A DNA stretch of 64,000 bases from Desulfomicrobium macestii (GCF_014873765.1 NZ_JADBGG010000021.1:21428-85427), one strand, 5' to 3'; shown: positions 7,101 to 17,378, counted from the first letter of the stretch. The notes: a model not told the origin generated them from the sequence alone. Made by a program: numbers and translations.

Positions 7101-9896
7101 ATGAACGTTCTCCTTCTCGTCCTGCTCCCCCTCCTGGGAGCCATGCTCCCGCCCCTGACCATTCGCTTCGGACGCGACGTCTGCACCTGGGCGGCCATGG
7201 CTGTCACCGCGTGCACCCTGATGCTGGCCGCGGTCCTGTTCATCCAGGCCCTTGAAGGCTCTCCCGCGTCCATGCATCTGCCCTGGCTGCACGGCATCGG
7301 GCTTGACCTGTCCCTGCGCATGGACGGCCTGGCCGCCCTGTTTGCATTGCTGGTGCCGGGCATCGGGCTGCTGGTCATCATCTATGCCCGCTACTATCTC
7401 TCGGAAAAGGATCCCATGGGTCGCCTCCATGGGCTGCTGCTCGTGTTCATGAGTTCCATGCTCGGCGTGGCGCTGTCCGACAACCTGATCCTGATGCTCA
7501 TCTTCTGGGAGTCGACCTCGCTTTCCTCCTTTCTGCTCATTGGCTTCTGGCAACACCGCGCGGATGCCAGGCAGGGTGCGCGCATGGCCCTGATCGTCAC
7601 AGGGGCGGGCGGCCTGGCCCTGCTGGCCGGGTTTCTGCTTCTGGGACAGATGGCCGGGACATTCCGAATTTCCGAGATTCTGGCACAAGGCGACCACATC
7701 CGCGCCCATTCGCTCTACGTCCCGACGCTCATGCTCATCCTGATCGGCGCTTTCACCAAGTCGGCGCAGTTTCCGTTCCATTTCTGGCTGCCAAAGGCCA
7801 TGGCCGCGCCCACGCCCATCAGCGCCTATCTGCACTCCGCCACCATGGTCAAAGCCGGCGTCTTCCTACTGGCCAGACTCTACCCTGTCCTGTCAGGCAC
7901 GGACCTCTGGTTCTTCACCGTGAGCGGCGTAGGTCTGACCACGCTGCTCATGGGCGCCTATGCCGCCATCTTCCAGCATGACCTGAAAGGACTCCTGGCC
8001 TACTCGACCATCAGCCACCTCGGCCTCATCGTGCTTCTCTTCGGACTGGACACGCCGCTGGCTGCCGTGGCCGGAGTGTTCCACATCATCAACCACGCTA
8101 CCTTCAAGGCCTCCCTGTTCATGGCCGCAGGCATCATCGACCACGAAACCGGAACCCGCGACATGCGCCGCCTGAACGGGCTCTGGAAATACATGCCCCA
8201 CACCGCGGCCCTGGCCATGATCGCGGCCGCCGCCATGGCCGGTGTTCCGCTCCTGAACGGCTTTCTGTCCAAGGAGATGTTTTTTGCCGAAACCCTGCAC
8301 GTTCACCTGCTCGGCCCCGCTTGGATGCTCCTTCCGGCCGCCGCGACCCTGGCCGGAATCTTCGCCGTGGCCTATTCCGCCCGCTTCATTCACGACGTCT
8401 TCTTCAACGGGGCGCCCCGTGATCTACCCAGGTTTCCGCCGCACGAACCGCCGCGCTTCATGAAGATTCCGGTGGAGATCCTGGCCGGAGCGTGCCTGCT
8501 GGTGGGCATCCTGCCCGCCCTGACCGTGGGTCCGCTGCTGGATCTGGCCGCCACCAGCGTGACGGGTGAAACCTTGCCGCCCTACAGCCTGGCCATATGG
8601 CACGGCTTTAACACACCGCTGCTGATGAGCCTCGTCGCCCTTGGAGGCGGGTTTGCCGTCTACGCAATGCGGCGCAGGCTCTTCGCCCTGCACGAGCGCC
8701 TGCCCCTTGCTCCCGATGCTGCCGCTCTCTTCCATGCCGCCGAGGAAGCCCTGATCCGATGCGCACGCGCCTTCCTGCACGGCTTGGACAACGGCTCCCT
8801 GCAACGCTCGGCGGCCCTGCTCCTGGGCGTGGCGGCCCTGGTCATGATTCTGCCCCTCGCCGGTCCTGCCATCAGCGGCCCGCTCCCTCTCACCCCCATC
8901 GACGGCCCGTCTCTCATGGGCGCGCTGCTGCTCATTGCCGCCGGTCTGCTGACCGTGCTCTGGCACGAACACCGCCTGTCCGCGATCATGGCCCTAAGCG
9001 TTGTCGGCCTGCTCGTGGCCTTGGTCTTCGTGCGTTTCTCCGCTCCGGACCTGGCCCTGACCCAGCTCAGCGTCGAGGTGGTGACCATCATGCTTCTGCT
9101 GCTGGCCCTCTTTTTCATTCCCCGGCGTCACAAACCGCGATCCCGCCCATCCGGACGCTTCAGGGATATTGTCCTGTCCACGGGCATCGGGGCCGGATGC
9201 GGACTGCTGGCCTGGGGCATGCTGACCCGCCCCCTTGACTCCATCTCCACATTTTTCATGGAGCAGAGCATACCCGGCGGTGGCGGAGCCAATGTGGTCA
9301 ACGTCATTCTGGTGGATTTTCGCGGCTTCGACACCCTGGGCGAAGTCACGGTCCTGGCCGTGGCCGCCGTCGGCATCTTCGCCATGCTCGACAATCTGCG
9401 TCTGCCGATCCCGGCGCACGACCAGGACGGCCGCCCCTGGGCCGCCGAGCCGCATCCACTCATCCTGTCGCAGACGACCCGTTTCCTGCTGCCACTTGCC
9501 CTTTTGGTCTCGGTCTTCCTGTTCCTGCGCGGGCACAATGCGCCCGGGGGCGGCTTCATCGCGGGCCTGGTCACGGCAGTGGCTCTCATTCTGCAATACA
9601 TGGCCAACGGCACCGCCTGGACCCAGCGGCAGTGGCGGCTGCCCTTCCATCCGCTCATCGCCGTCGGCGTGCTCGTGGCCGCCGCCACCGGAGCCGCCAG
9701 CCTGCTTGCAGGCCATCCCTTCCTGACCTCCACCTTCGGCCATGTCAGCCTGCCCATTGTCGGAAAATTCGAGCTGGCCAGCGCCATGCTTTTCGACCTG
9801 GGCGTTTTTCTGACCGTCGTCGGGGTGATCATGCTCATCCTGGCCAATCTGGGCAAGCTGACCAGGCGCAAAATTCGCCCCGCAAGGATACGCTGA
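7101..9896 (+). CDS. mrpA: Na+/H+ antiporter Mrp subunit A with fused MrpB domain
   Basis: This 931-residue integral membrane protein is the largest subunit of the Mrp (Mnh) multisubunit cation/proton antiporter, related to complex I NuoL. About 20 helices precede the end; [14 protein letters not shown] and [17 protein letters not shown] are the proton-channel motifs shared with NuoL, including the conserved Lys and His. The C-terminal part (about 800-930) carries [14 protein letters not shown], the hallmark of MrpB, and no separate mrpB follows, so A and B are joined here. It begins the mrpA-C-D-E-F-G operon. I chose the ATG at 7101; upstream frame extension is hydrophilic and lacks a ribosome site. 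Confidence 0.93.
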   Translation: MNVLLLVLLPLLGAMLPPLTIRFGRDVCTWAAMAVTACTLMLAAVLFIQALEGSPASMHLPWLHGIGLDLSLRMDGLAALFALLVPGIGLLVIIYARYYLSEKDPMGRLHGLLLVFMSSMLGVALSDNLILMLIFWESTSLSSFLLIGFWQHRADARQGARMALIVTGAGGLALLAGFLLLGQMAGTFRISEILAQGDHIRAHSLYVPTLMLILIGAFTKSAQFPFHFWLPKAMAAPTPISAYLHSATMVKAGVFLLARLYPVLSGTDLWFFTVSGVGLTTLLMGAYAAIFQHDLKGLLAYSTISHLGLIVLLFGLDTPLAAVAGVFHIINHATFKASLFMAAGIIDHETGTRDMRRLNGLWKYMPHTAALAMIAAAAMAGVPLLNGFLSKEMFFAETLHVHLLGPAWMLLPAAATLAGIFAVAYSARFIHDVFFNGAPRDLPRFPPHEPPRFMKIPVEILAGACLLVGILPALTVGPLLDLAATSVTGETLPPYSLAIWHGFNTPLLMSLVALGGGFAVYAMRRRLFALHERLPLAPDAAALFHAAEEALIRCARAFLHGLDNGSLQRSAALLLGVAALVMILPLAGPAISGPLPLTPIDGPSLMGALLLIAAGLLTVLWHEHRLSAIMALSVVGLLVALVFVRFSAPDLALTQLSVEVVTIMLLLLALFFIPRRHKPRSRPSGRFRDIVLSTGIGAGCGLLAWGMLTRPLDSISTFFMEQSIPGGGGANVVNVILVDFRGFDTLGEVTVLAVAAVGIFAMLDNLRLPIPAHDQDGRPWAAEPHPLILSQTTRFLLPLALLVSVFLFLRGHNAPGGGFIAGLVTAVALILQYMANGTAWTQRQWRLPFHPLIAVGVLVAAATGAASLLAGHPFLTSTFGHVSLPIVGKFELASAMLFDLGVFLTVVGVIMLILANLGKLTRRKIRPARIR

Positions 9897-10225
9897 TGGA
9901 AGCCCTCGCCGCCCTGATCATCGCCGTTCTCATCGGTTGCGGGACGTACCTGACGCTATGCGCCCGGACCTTCTCCGTGGTTCTCGGGCTCTCGCTCATG
10001 TCCTACGCGGTCAACCTCTTCCTCTTTTTCAGCGGCCGTCTGGTCACCGGTGCACCGCCTCTGGCCACAAACATCGGAGCCACGGCCGACCCCTTGCCCC
10101 AGGCGCTGGTCCTGACCGCCATCGTCATCGGTTTCGGCATGACCGCCTTCGTGGTCATCCTGGCCTTGCGCGCCCTTGGAGAGCTGGGCACCGACCAGGT
10201 CGACGGAGAGGACGAAAAACCATGA
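9896..10225 (+). CDS. mrpC: Mrp antiporter subunit C
   Basis: MrpC (109 residues) is a NuoK-like three-helix membrane subunit of the Mrp complex. The protein shows three hydrophobic segments, with the family pattern GLSLMSYAVNLFLF in helix 2 and DPLPQALVLTAIVIGF in helix 3. Its ATG overlaps the mrpA stop (TGATG), implying translational coupling. It in turn overlaps mrpD by ATGA. Confidence 0.94.
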   Translation: MEALAALIIAVLIGCGTYLTLCARTFSVVLGLSLMSYAVNLFLFFSGRLVTGAPPLATNIGATADPLPQALVLTAIVIGFGMTAFVVILALRALGELGTDQVDGEDEKP

Positions 10226-11718
10226 ACCATCTGATCATGATCCCCCTGCTCCTGCCGCTGGCCGCCGGCATGACGAACCTTCTGCTGGTGCGCAAAGGCA
10301 TCGGCCCACAGCGCCTTGTCTCCGTCCTGACGGCCTGCGGGCTGCTCGCGGCGACCCTGCTTTTACTGGTCAGGGCCGAAACCGGGCACATCGACACATA
10401 CGAACTCGGCAACTGGCCCGCGCCCTTCGGCATAATCCTGGTGCTCGACAGGCTGAGCGCCCTCATGCTTGTCCTGACCGCCTTCCTGACCCTGCCTGTC
10501 CTGCTCCATGCCTGTAGCGGCGACGACAAGCTCGGACGTGATTTTCACGTCATCTTCCCGTTGCAGATCATGGGCTTAAACGGTGCGTTCCTGACCGGCG
10601 ACCTCTTCAACCTTTTCGTCTTCTTCGAAATACTGCTCATTGCGTCCTATTGCCTGGCGCTGCACGGCCTGGGCCCCGAGCGCACGCGAAACGCCCTGCG
10701 CTACGTGGTCCTGAACCTCATCGGCTCAAGTCTTTTCCTCATCGCCCTCGGCACCCTCTATGGAGTCTGCGGCACCCTGAACATGGCCGACCTCGCGCTC
10801 AAGGTGGCCGGCAGCACTCCGGATCAGGCCCCGCTGCTGCGCGCCGCCGGCTTGCTTCTTCTGGCCGTGTTCGGGTTCAAGGCCGCCATCCTGCCCCTCT
10901 TCCTGTGGCTGCCCGGCCTTTACGCCGCCGTACTGCCCTCGGTGGCAGCACTTTTCGCCATCATGACCAAGGTTGGCGTCTATGCCATCCTGCGCACCCA
11001 GTCGCTCATCTTCACAAACCACGGTCCCGTTCCCGAAGCGGCAGGGCTGCTCTTTCCCGTGGCCCTTGCGACACTGGCCGCCGGATCGCTGTGCGTCCTC
11101 GGCAGCAGGCGCCTGCGGGTGCTTCTGGCCTGGCTGGTCATCGTTTCCGTCGGCACCCTGCTGGCAGGCATCGGCCTGTGGAACGTGGCCGGGATAAGCG
11201 CGAGCCTCTATTATCTGCCGCACTCAACCCTGGTCACCGCCGGACTCTTTTTGCTCGCCGATCATCTGGCGCGCCAGCGCGGACCGGCGGGGGACGTGCT
11301 TGAGTCAGGCCCTACCATGTCTCGCCCGAATCTGCTGGGATCGCTTTTTCTCCTTGGCGCCATGGCCATCGCCGGGCTACCCCCGCTGTCCGGATTCATC
11401 GGCAAACTGCTGCTCCTCAATGCCGCGCAGGCTCCTATTGCAGCCTGGCTCTGGCCTGTCGTCCTTGGCGGCAGTCTCATAGGAATCATCGCGCTGGGCC
11501 GATGCGGAAGCGTACTCTTCTGGAAGACCCAGGGCGATCCTCTATCCGGCCCCCCGGTGTCATGGCTGCGGCTCGCACCCGCCGCCACGCTGCTCCTGAC
11601 CGCCGTGGCACTGTCGGTCATGGCGGGTCCCGTCACCACATACACCGACGCCGCGGCCGAACAGCTCCTTGCTCCGGACAGCTACATCAACGCCGTTCTC
11701 GGCAGGGGAACCCCATGA
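10222..11718 (+). CDS. mrpD: Mrp antiporter subunit D
   Basis: MrpD (498 residues) is the NuoM/NuoN-like channel subunit of the Mrp antiporter. It has about 14 membrane helices. The conserved glutamate in FNLFVFFEILLIASY (near residue 137) and the lysine in FGFKAAILPLFLWLPG (near 219) are the buried charged residues of the proton path in this superfamily. It overlaps both mrpC (ATGA) and mrpE (ATGA). Length and motif set are typical. Confidence 0.95.
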   Translation: MNHLIMIPLLLPLAAGMTNLLLVRKGIGPQRLVSVLTACGLLAATLLLLVRAETGHIDTYELGNWPAPFGIILVLDRLSALMLVLTAFLTLPVLLHACSGDDKLGRDFHVIFPLQIMGLNGAFLTGDLFNLFVFFEILLIASYCLALHGLGPERTRNALRYVVLNLIGSSLFLIALGTLYGVCGTLNMADLALKVAGSTPDQAPLLRAAGLLLLAVFGFKAAILPLFLWLPGLYAAVLPSVAALFAIMTKVGVYAILRTQSLIFTNHGPVPEAAGLLFPVALATLAAGSLCVLGSRRLRVLLAWLVIVSVGTLLAGIGLWNVAGISASLYYLPHSTLVTAGLFLLADHLARQRGPAGDVLESGPTMSRPNLLGSLFLLGAMAIAGLPPLSGFIGKLLLLNAAQAPIAAWLWPVVLGGSLIGIIALGRCGSVLFWKTQGDPLSGPPVSWLRLAPAATLLLTAVALSVMAGPVTTYTDAAAEQLLAPDSYINAVLGRGTP

Positions 11719-12203
11719 AAAGATGGCTGCCACAACCCATGTTCAGCCTGTTCCTGCTGCTGATCTGGCTTCTGCTCGTGAATTCGGCGGCTCCCGGGCA
11801 GATTGTCCTCGGAGCGCTGCTCGCCGTGACCATACCGCTGTTCACGATCAGGTTCTGGCCCGATCAACCGTGCATGCGCCGCCCGCTTACCCTCATCGTC
11901 TATCTGGCCGTTTTTTTCTGGGACATCGTCGTCGCCAACCTGACCGTGGCCCGCCTCATACTCGGCCCGACAGGGAGGCTGCGGCCAGCGTTCATCCGCC
12001 TGCCCCTGGACCTGAAAAACGATTTCGCCATCACCCTGCTGGCCCACACCATATCCCTCACTCCGGGCACCGTTTCCGCGCAAGTGGCGGAGGATCGGCG
12101 CAGCCTGCTCATTCACGTCCTGGACCTCGATGATGAAGCCCTGCTCGTGAACCGCATCAAACAGCGCTACGAAGCGCCCCTGAAGGAGATCTTCCCATGC
12201 TGA
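11715..12203 (+). CDS. mrpE: Mrp antiporter subunit E
   Basis: MrpE (162 residues) is a small accessory subunit of the Mrp complex. The N-terminal half has two or three hydrophobic helices; the soluble C-terminal half contains the family features LLAHTISLTPGTVSAQV and LLIHVLDLDDE. The start overlaps the mrpD stop by four bases and the end overlaps mrpF by seven, consistent with fixed subunit ratios. Confidence 0.93.
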   Translation: MKRWLPQPMFSLFLLLIWLLLVNSAAPGQIVLGALLAVTIPLFTIRFWPDQPCMRRPLTLIVYLAVFFWDIVVANLTVARLILGPTGRLRPAFIRLPLDLKNDFAITLLAHTISLTPGTVSAQVAEDRRSLLIHVLDLDDEALLVNRIKQRYEAPLKEIFPC

Positions 12204-12466
12204 CCACTGCCATCACGGTGGCCTTTTTCTGCATAGCCGCCGCCCTGACGCTCAATTTCTGGAGACTCTTTGCCGGGCCGACCCTTCCGGACCGCATCCT
12301 GGCCCTGGACACCATGGCCATCAACACCATCGCCCTTTTGATCCTGCTGGGCATCCATCAGAACCTGACCGAATATTTCGAGGCAGCCCTGCTCATCGCC
12401 ATGATGGGCTTCATCGGAACCGTGGCCCTGTGCAAATACCTGTTGCGCGGCGACATCATCGAATAG
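12197..12466 (+). CDS. mrpF: Mrp antiporter subunit F
   Basis: MrpF (89 residues) has three membrane helices and the family pattern FAGPTLPDRILALDTM (about residues 24-39) between helices 1 and 2. It is a structural subunit of the Mrp antiporter; in Bacillus it has been linked to bile salt efflux. Its ATG lies inside the end of mrpE. mrpG follows after 12 bases. Confidence 0.94.
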   Translation: MLTTAITVAFFCIAAALTLNFWRLFAGPTLPDRILALDTMAINTIALLILLGIHQNLTEYFEAALLIAMMGFIGTVALCKYLLRGDIIE

Positions 12467-12478
12467 GAGTTGCCAGAC

Positions 12479-12790
12479 ATGCTCAGTGAAGCGCTCATCT
12501 CCCTCTTTCTGCTCATCGGAGGAGCTTTCGCCCTGATCGGCTCCATCGGGTTGGCCCGCCTGCCCGACCTTTTCACCCGGCTGCACGGACCGACCAAGGC
12601 CACGACGCTGGGTGTCGGCGGCATCCTGATCGCATCGGTCCTGCACTTCAGCGGACAGGAGCATGCCTTGAGCCTGCACGAGCTGCTCATCACCCTCTTT
12701 CTTTTCGCCACCGCCCCGGTCAGCGCCTATCTCATTGCCCGATCGGCACTGCACCTGCGCGGCCCGGACGGGCCCAAGGACGACTCTTGA
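12479..12790 (+). CDS. mrpG: Mrp antiporter subunit G
   Basis: MrpG (103 residues) is the last Mrp subunit, with three hydrophobic helices and the family signature GSIGLARLPDLFTRLHGPTK between helices 1 and 2. I chose the ATG at 12479 because AGGAGT sits 8-10 bases upstream; a TTG at 12470 is less likely. About 195 bases without a gene follow before upp, with no strong terminator. Confidence 0.94.
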   Translation: MLSEALISLFLLIGGAFALIGSIGLARLPDLFTRLHGPTKATTLGVGGILIASVLHFSGQEHALSLHELLITLFLFATAPVSAYLIARSALHLRGPDGPKDDS

Positions 12791-12986
12791 AATTTGGCGA
12801 CAAGCAGGAATGTCCGAAATACGATTCCCAAGTTCAATGGAAATCGCCGTGCGGTGCTCAGGCATGGCTTGGTTTGAAGCTTCCAAACGTCGTCTTGACC
12901 GGACCGGAGGGGAAGAATAGGTAGAGGCACATTTTTCAAGCAGCCCAGCGCACCAATCTTTTCGACCATGGCAAGGAGAGACTCAC

Positions 12987-13613
12987 ATGGCAGTATTCGT
13001 GGCGGATCATCCACTCATCAAGCACAAGCTCGGACTCATGCGCAAGCATGATATCAGTACCAAGAATTTCCGGGAACTCGCTTCCGAAGTCGCCAGACTG
13101 CTGACATACGAGGCCACCAAGGACCTGGAGACAGAAAAAAAGACCGCGCAGGGATGGGCCGGGCCCGTCGAGGTGGACGTGATCAAGGGCAAGAAGATCA
13201 CCGTCGTGCCGATCCTGCGCGCCGGACTCGGCATGCAGGACGGCGTGCTTGACCTGATCCCCGGCGCCAAGGTCAGCGTCGTCGGTTTCTACCGCAACGA
13301 GGAGACCCTCCAGCCCGTGGAATATTACGTGAAGCTGGCCAAGAACATAAGCAAGCGCATGGCCCTCATCCTTGACCCCATGCTCGCCACGGGCGGCACC
13401 CTGGACGCCACCATCCGCTGCCTGAAGAACGCAGGCTGCACCAGCATCCGCGGCCTCTTTCTGGTCGCGGCTCCCGAAGGGCTGAAGCGGATCACCGAAG
13501 CGCACCCCGATGTGGATATCTACGTCGCAGCCGTTGACGAACGCCTGAACGAAAACGGGTATATCCTGCCCGGCCTGGGCGACGCCGGGGACAAAATCTT
13601 TGGCACCAAATAG
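12987..13613 (+). CDS. upp: Uracil phosphoribosyltransferase
   Basis: Upp (208 residues, standard length) converts uracil plus PRPP to UMP in pyrimidine salvage. The PRPP-binding segment reads [15 protein letters not shown] (about 127-141), and the uracil-binding C-terminal part contains [15 protein letters not shown]. The N-terminus [12 protein letters not shown] is typical. An AAGGAGAG ribosome site lies 8 bases before the ATG. It is followed closely by a 69-residue gene, probably in one transcript ending at the hairpin near 13855. Confidence 0.97.
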   Translation: MAVFVADHPLIKHKLGLMRKHDISTKNFRELASEVARLLTYEATKDLETEKKTAQGWAGPVEVDVIKGKKITVVPILRAGLGMQDGVLDLIPGAKVSVVGFYRNEETLQPVEYYVKLAKNISKRMALILDPMLATGGTLDATIRCLKNAGCTSIRGLFLVAAPEGLKRITEAHPDVDIYVAAVDERLNENGYILPGLGDAGDKIFGTK

Positions 13614-13622
13614 GAGGCTAAC

Positions 13623-13832
13623 GTGATTTCCGACAAACTCATGGACGAACTGTCAGGGGAGATCGAGAGAACCCTCAAGGCCATGGCCAAGGCCAAGACC
13701 CCCGAGGAAAAGCTGACCTACAGCATGACCGTCAAGAACTTGTGTCAATCGATGGGCGTGTTCCTCCAGGCGGCCGCCGACTACATGGAATACGCAGACG
13801 GCAACGACGAGGATTTCGAAAGACCGTTCTGA
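13623..13832 (+). CDS. Small acidic helical protein of unknown function
   Basis: This 69-residue, mostly helical, acidic protein starts with GTG; a GAGG site 6 bases upstream supports that start. It lies 9 bases after upp and before a shared terminator, so it is likely cotranscribed with upp. There is no signal peptide, membrane helix or recognised motif. The tight linkage to upp is the only functional clue. Confidence 0.7.
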   Translation: MISDKLMDELSGEIERTLKAMAKAKTPEEKLTYSMTVKNLCQSMGVFLQAAADYMEYADGNDEDFERPF

Positions 13833-13854
13833 TCATCCCCGAGCACTTTGCAAC

Positions 13855-13888
13855 AAAAAACGCCCGATCATCCGACCGGGCGTTTTTT
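13855..13888. terminator. Bidirectional terminator between upp and his genes
   Basis: CGCCCG (13861-13866) pairs with CGGGCG (13877-13882), flanked by six A and six T, so the hairpin can end both the upp transcript and the convergent hisB-hisA transcript. Confidence 0.85.
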
Positions 13889-13909
13889 GTCATCTGAAGG
13901 CTGAAAATG

Positions 13910-14641
13910 CTAGTTCTGGGCAGCGAGCCAGTCCAGGGCGGCTTTGAGATCAAGGCTCCCGGCATAGATCGCCTTGCCTGTGATGACTCCGGCCAGACCT
14001 TTCTCACGCAAGGGATGAACGGCCTGCACGTCTTCAAGAGTGGAGATGCCTCCGGCGATGAGCACGGGTCTGTCCGTCATGGCCAGCAGGGCTTCAAGGG
14101 CCGGGATGTTCACCCCGGACTGCATCCCGTCGCGGCTTATGTCGGTGTAGATGAAAAAAGCGGCGCCCGCTGCCTCAAGTTCGGGGACGACATCCGCCAC
14201 GGTCTTGTCCGCATCCTCGACCCAGCCCTTGGTCTTGAGCCTGCCGTCGCGGGCGTCGAGGGAAACCCCGATGCGACCTGGGTAGACTTGGCAGAGTTCG
14301 CTGAACAATTCGGGATCTTCCAGCGCAACGGTGCCGATGATCAGGCGCGTCACCCCGGCTTCAAGATATTTGCCCGCGATCTCGACGCTTCGAATTCCAC
14401 CGCCGAGCTGTACCGGGATGGAAACCGCCGAACACAACTCGCGAATCAGGTCCATGTTACGAGGAGTCCCACTGAATGCGCCATCAAGATCGATGACATG
14501 CAGCCATCTGGTACCCGCCTCCACCCACTGCCTGGCCATGGCCACCGGATCGTCGGAAAAAATCGTGACCTGATCCTCGACACCCTGCCGCAAGCGCACG
14601 CACTTGCCATCTTTTATGTCAACTGCCGGAAATATATTCAT
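13910..14641 (-). CDS. hisA: Phosphoribosylformimino-5-aminoimidazole carboxamide ribotide isomerase
   Basis: HisA (243 residues) is the TIM-barrel isomerase of histidine synthesis that opens the ProFAR ribose ring. The catalytic aspartates lie in [13 protein letters not shown] (Asp8) and in [11 protein letters not shown] (about 128-138). Phosphate-binding turns are QLGGGIRS and LIAGGIST. Its start overlaps the preceding lipoprotein gene by ATGA, so hisB, the lipoprotein and hisA look translationally coupled. Confidence 0.96.
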   Translation of the reverse strand: MNIFPAVDIKDGKCVRLRQGVEDQVTIFSDDPVAMARQWVEAGTRWLHVIDLDGAFSGTPRNMDLIRELCSAVSIPVQLGGGIRSVEIAGKYLEAGVTRLIIGTVALEDPELFSELCQVYPGRIGVSLDARDGRLKTKGWVEDADKTVADVVPELEAAGAAFFIYTDISRDGMQSGVNIPALEALLAMTDRPVLIAGGISTLEDVQAVHPLREKGLAGVITGKAIYAGSLDLKAALDWLAAQN

Positions 14642-15261
14642 AAACCAAGAACCCTCGTCCCTTCTTCCAAAGCTTCGGCCGCTATTTCAAGCGGCGTGAT
14701 CCAGCGTCCCTTGCGTTTGAAGAAACGCCCTCCCTTGAGCAGATTTTCGGCCAATCCCTGCTGCTCCTCTTCAAAATGATAGCGCCGCACTTCACTGGTG
14801 GCCATGTTGATCAGGAAAAGATCCAGGGTCACGCCGGCAGGACGGGTCACGCCCCATTCGCCGCCGTCGCGCTCCTGCCAGCGGGAAACAAAAGGCACGA
14901 GCAGAAAATCCGCCTTGATGCAGGTTCCCACATTCTTCCAGTAGTCAAGGGGCTCGAAACGCGGTCTTTCCTTGCCGGCCTGGACGATCTCCTCGCACTG
15001 CCTGACCGTGGCCGCGTGCATGACCGTGCGCGCCTCGCTTTTATCCAGAATGGCGGCCAGGTTGTCGTCCAGGGAATCCAATACCTCTTCAGAAATGACC
15101 GAAACCTCATCCGGCAGTACACCGGCCATGAGTTCCCAGTCATGCTGCGCATGGACAAAATGAGCCACGGCCAGGGTGGCCTTGGGCTCGACGGCGGGCC
15201 AGTGCGCGGTGCCCGCGCAGGCCGTACATAAAAATAGCAAAGCCGGAATGATGTATCTCAT
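14638..15261 (-). CDS. Predicted lipoprotein between hisB and hisA
   Basis: This 207-residue protein starts with a signal peptide ending in a lipobox-like LCTAC (Cys15), predicting a lipid-anchored envelope protein. I do not recognise a named domain. The mature part alternates helices (about 60-110) with beta strands containing [11 protein letters not shown] and [20 protein letters not shown], a pattern like envelope lipoproteins that report strain-specific assembly. It overlaps hisB upstream and hisA downstream by ATGA, an odd place for an envelope gene; it may simply have been inserted into the his unit. Confidence 0.75.
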   Translation of the reverse strand: MRYIIPALLFLCTACAGTAHWPAVEPKATLAVAHFVHAQHDWELMAGVLPDEVSVISEEVLDSLDDNLAAILDKSEARTVMHAATVRQCEEIVQAGKERPRFEPLDYWKNVGTCIKADFLLVPFVSRWQERDGGEWGVTRPAGVTLDLFLINMATSEVRRYHFEEEQQGLAENLLKGGRFFKRKGRWITPLEIAAEALEEGTRVLGL

Positions 15262-15848
15262 GAGTCAAGACCTCCTTTGGTGCTGAGCACGTCTTCGCGT
15301 TCCACGCGCACGGCCTGACGCAGGGCCAGGCCGAGTCCCTTGAATACCGATTCCAGCAGATGGTGCCCGTTTTGTCCGTAAAGCATGCGCACGTGCAGGT
15401 TCATGCCCGCCTTGGACGCCAGGGATTTCAGAAATTCACGCCACAGATCCTTTTCCTCTCCGGCGATAACGGCCGGCAGGACATTTTCCTCGTACACCAG
15501 ATAGGACCGTCCCGAAAGGTCGAGACAGACCTCGGTCAGGGCTTCGTCCATGGGAACCTTCGCACATCCGACCCGGGCGATGCCCCGGCGCTCTCCAAGG
15601 GCCATGCTCAAGGCGTTGCCAAGGCACAAGCCGATGTCCTCCAGAGAGTGATGCGCGTCTATATGCAGATCGCCCTTGCAGGAAATCTCAAGATCGAAAC
15701 CGGCCCAATGGCCCAAAAGATCAAGCATGTGGTCGGCGAATCCGAACCCTGTTTGCACCGAGCAGACGCCCTTTCCGTCGAGATTGACGACCACGGAAAT
15801 CCGGGTTTCCCGGGTCTCCCGATCGATACGGCCTGTACGAGGATGCAT
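15258..15848 (-). CDS. hisB: Imidazoleglycerol-phosphate dehydratase
   Basis: HisB (196 residues, monofunctional type) dehydrates imidazole glycerol phosphate. The Mn-binding histidine motifs are present: [12 protein letters not shown] (about 37-48), [14 protein letters not shown] (about 63-76), and [15 protein letters not shown] (about 158-172). The protein lacks the phosphatase domain of the enteric bifunctional HisB. It begins the hisB-lipoprotein-hisA unit. Confidence 0.96.
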   Translation of the reverse strand: MHPRTGRIDRETRETRISVVVNLDGKGVCSVQTGFGFADHMLDLLGHWAGFDLEISCKGDLHIDAHHSLEDIGLCLGNALSMALGERRGIARVGCAKVPMDEALTEVCLDLSGRSYLVYEENVLPAVIAGEEKDLWREFLKSLASKAGMNLHVRMLYGQNGHHLLESVFKGLGLALRQAVRVEREDVLSTKGGLDS

Positions 15849-15865
15849 AACGTCTCCTTGCAGTG

Positions 15866-15893
15866 AAAAAAGGCCGGGCTATGAAGCCCGGCC
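15866..15893 (-). terminator. Terminator downstream of tatC
   Basis: On the minus strand GGCCGGGCT (15893-15885) pairs with AGCCCGGCC (15880-15872) across a four-base loop, followed by six T. It ends the tatB-tatC transcript before hisB. Confidence 0.85.
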
Positions 15894-15899
15894 CTGGTT

Positions 15900-17024
15900 T
15901 TATCCCTTGGCTTCCGCCGTCGCGTCATCTTCCGCCGGGGACTCTTTTCGCTTCTTGCCGAACGCATAGGCCACCCAGATGCCTATCTCGTACAGAATGC
16001 ACAGCGGCCCGGCCATCAGCGTTTGGGAGACAACGTCCGGCGGAGTGAGCACTGCGGCCACGACGAAACTCCCCAATATGGCGAATTTACGATATTTGCG
16101 CAGGGTCTGGTGCGTCACGATCCCAAGGATCGAAAGGAAGAACATGAAGAGTGGCAACTCGAAAATAAACCCGAACGCAAAAAGCATGCTGGTCGAAAAG
16201 CTGAAATACTCCCTGACCGAGGGCATGGGCTTGATGACATCCGAAGCATAACCCAGAAAAAACTGAAAACCAAACGGGAATACCACATAATACCCGAATA
16301 GAGCCCCGGACACAAAACAAAGGGCCGAACACAAGGCTATGGGGATCATGTATTTTCGCTCCCCTTCGTAGAGACCGGGAGCGATGAACATCCAGAGCTG
16401 ATAGAAAATGTACGGACTGGCCACGAAAAGTCCGGCGATGGCCGCGACCTTGAGGTGGGTGAAGAAGGCCTCGGGCAGACCAGTGTAGATAAGCGAACCG
16501 CCGGAAGGTTCGAGCAGCGTGATAAGCGGCTGCATGAGCATCATGAAGAGCTGCTCGGCAAACGCATAACAGACCAGAAGGCCCACGAACGCCGCGATGA
16601 TGCAGCGCACCAGACGCACCCGAAGCTCATTCAGGTGCTCGGTGAACGTCATCTCATGCACGGGCTCTTCTTCTTCGGGCTCGGCCTTGGCCTCGGCCTC
16701 GGCGACGCCCCCATCGCCCTTGGGCGCGATGTCGGAGGTGCTTTCAGCCGCGTCCCCGCTGTCCTGAGCCTCCGGCGAGAGAGGTTCGGGGTCGGCGGAA
16801 TCTTCCGACGGCGAATCCTCCGTCGGCCGAGAAGCGCCATCCTCAGCTTCGTCCGAAGCCACGGCGTCCCCCAAGTCCAGACCGGGGGCGTGCCCTTTGT
16901 CGGAGGAATCGTTCAGAACGGGGTCTTCAGCCGTACCCTCGCCCTGATTCAGGGAAGACGTCCCTTCCGATTCAGCGCCGGCTTCGTCTTCGATCCTGTC
17001 CCGATCCGTGCGCTCCTCGCTCAT
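15900..17024 (-). CDS. tatC: Sec-independent protein translocase TatC with long acidic N-terminal extension
   Basis: TatC is the twin-arginine signal receptor in the inner membrane. The conserved domain (about residues 125-365) has six helices and the family motifs FTEHLNELRVRL, SPYIFYQLWMFIAPGLYEGER with the conserved glutamate, and LTPPDVVSQ. Before it lies a roughly 120-residue stretch of Asp, Glu, Ser, Pro and Ala with no hydrophobic segment, absent from most TatC proteins, which makes the protein 374 residues instead of about 250. The ATG overlaps the tatB stop by four bases, which supports this long start. The tail is probably cytoplasmic and disordered. Confidence 0.92.
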   Translation of the reverse strand: MSEERTDRDRIEDEAGAESEGTSSLNQGEGTAEDPVLNDSSDKGHAPGLDLGDAVASDEAEDGASRPTEDSPSEDSADPEPLSPEAQDSGDAAESTSDIAPKGDGGVAEAEAKAEPEEEEPVHEMTFTEHLNELRVRLVRCIIAAFVGLLVCYAFAEQLFMMLMQPLITLLEPSGGSLIYTGLPEAFFTHLKVAAIAGLFVASPYIFYQLWMFIAPGLYEGERKYMIPIALCSALCFVSGALFGYYVVFPFGFQFFLGYASDVIKPMPSVREYFSFSTSMLFAFGFIFELPLFMFFLSILGIVTHQTLRKYRKFAILGSFVVAAVLTPPDVVSQTLMAGPLCILYEIGIWVAYAFGKKRKESPAEDDATAEAKG

Positions 17025-17344
17025 GCCTTGTCCTTCTCGTTCTCCGTGGCCTTCACGGTGGGTTGCTCGGCAGGCTGATCGGGAGCAGGAGCCGCCGCGG
17101 CCTCTGGCTCGGCAGTGGCCGCGGTTTCAGGAAAAAGCTCCTTCTTGGCCTGTTCCGTCTTCACTTTCTGCTCGGACTGCTCGGCTTCCATTTCGATGGT
17201 CCGCTTCACATCGGTGCTGACTCGCCGGAATTCACCCAGGGCCTTGCCCAGGGACTTGGCCATTTCCGGCAGCTTGGCAGGCCCGATGACGATCAGGGCG
17301 ACTATGAGAATAACTATAAGTTCCGTGGACCCAATTCCAAACAT
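17021..17344 (-). CDS. tatB: Sec-independent protein translocase TatB/TatA-type subunit
   Basis: This 107-residue protein has a single N-terminal membrane helix beginning MFGIGSTELIVILIVALIV, followed by the GPAKLPEMAKSLGKALGEFRR amphipathic helix and a charged Ala/Pro/Glu tail. The N-terminal Glu8 and the position directly before tatC favour TatB, but short TatA and TatB are hard to separate by sequence alone. No second TatA-like gene is present in the window. It is translationally coupled to tatC. Confidence 0.9.
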   Translation of the reverse strand: MFGIGSTELIVILIVALIVIGPAKLPEMAKSLGKALGEFRRVSTDVKRTIEMEAEQSEQKVKTEQAKKELFPETAATAEPEAAAAPAPDQPAEQPTVKATENEKDKA

Positions 17345-17378
17345 AGGTTCATCTCCGTGAGAGGTGTGTTTTGGACGG

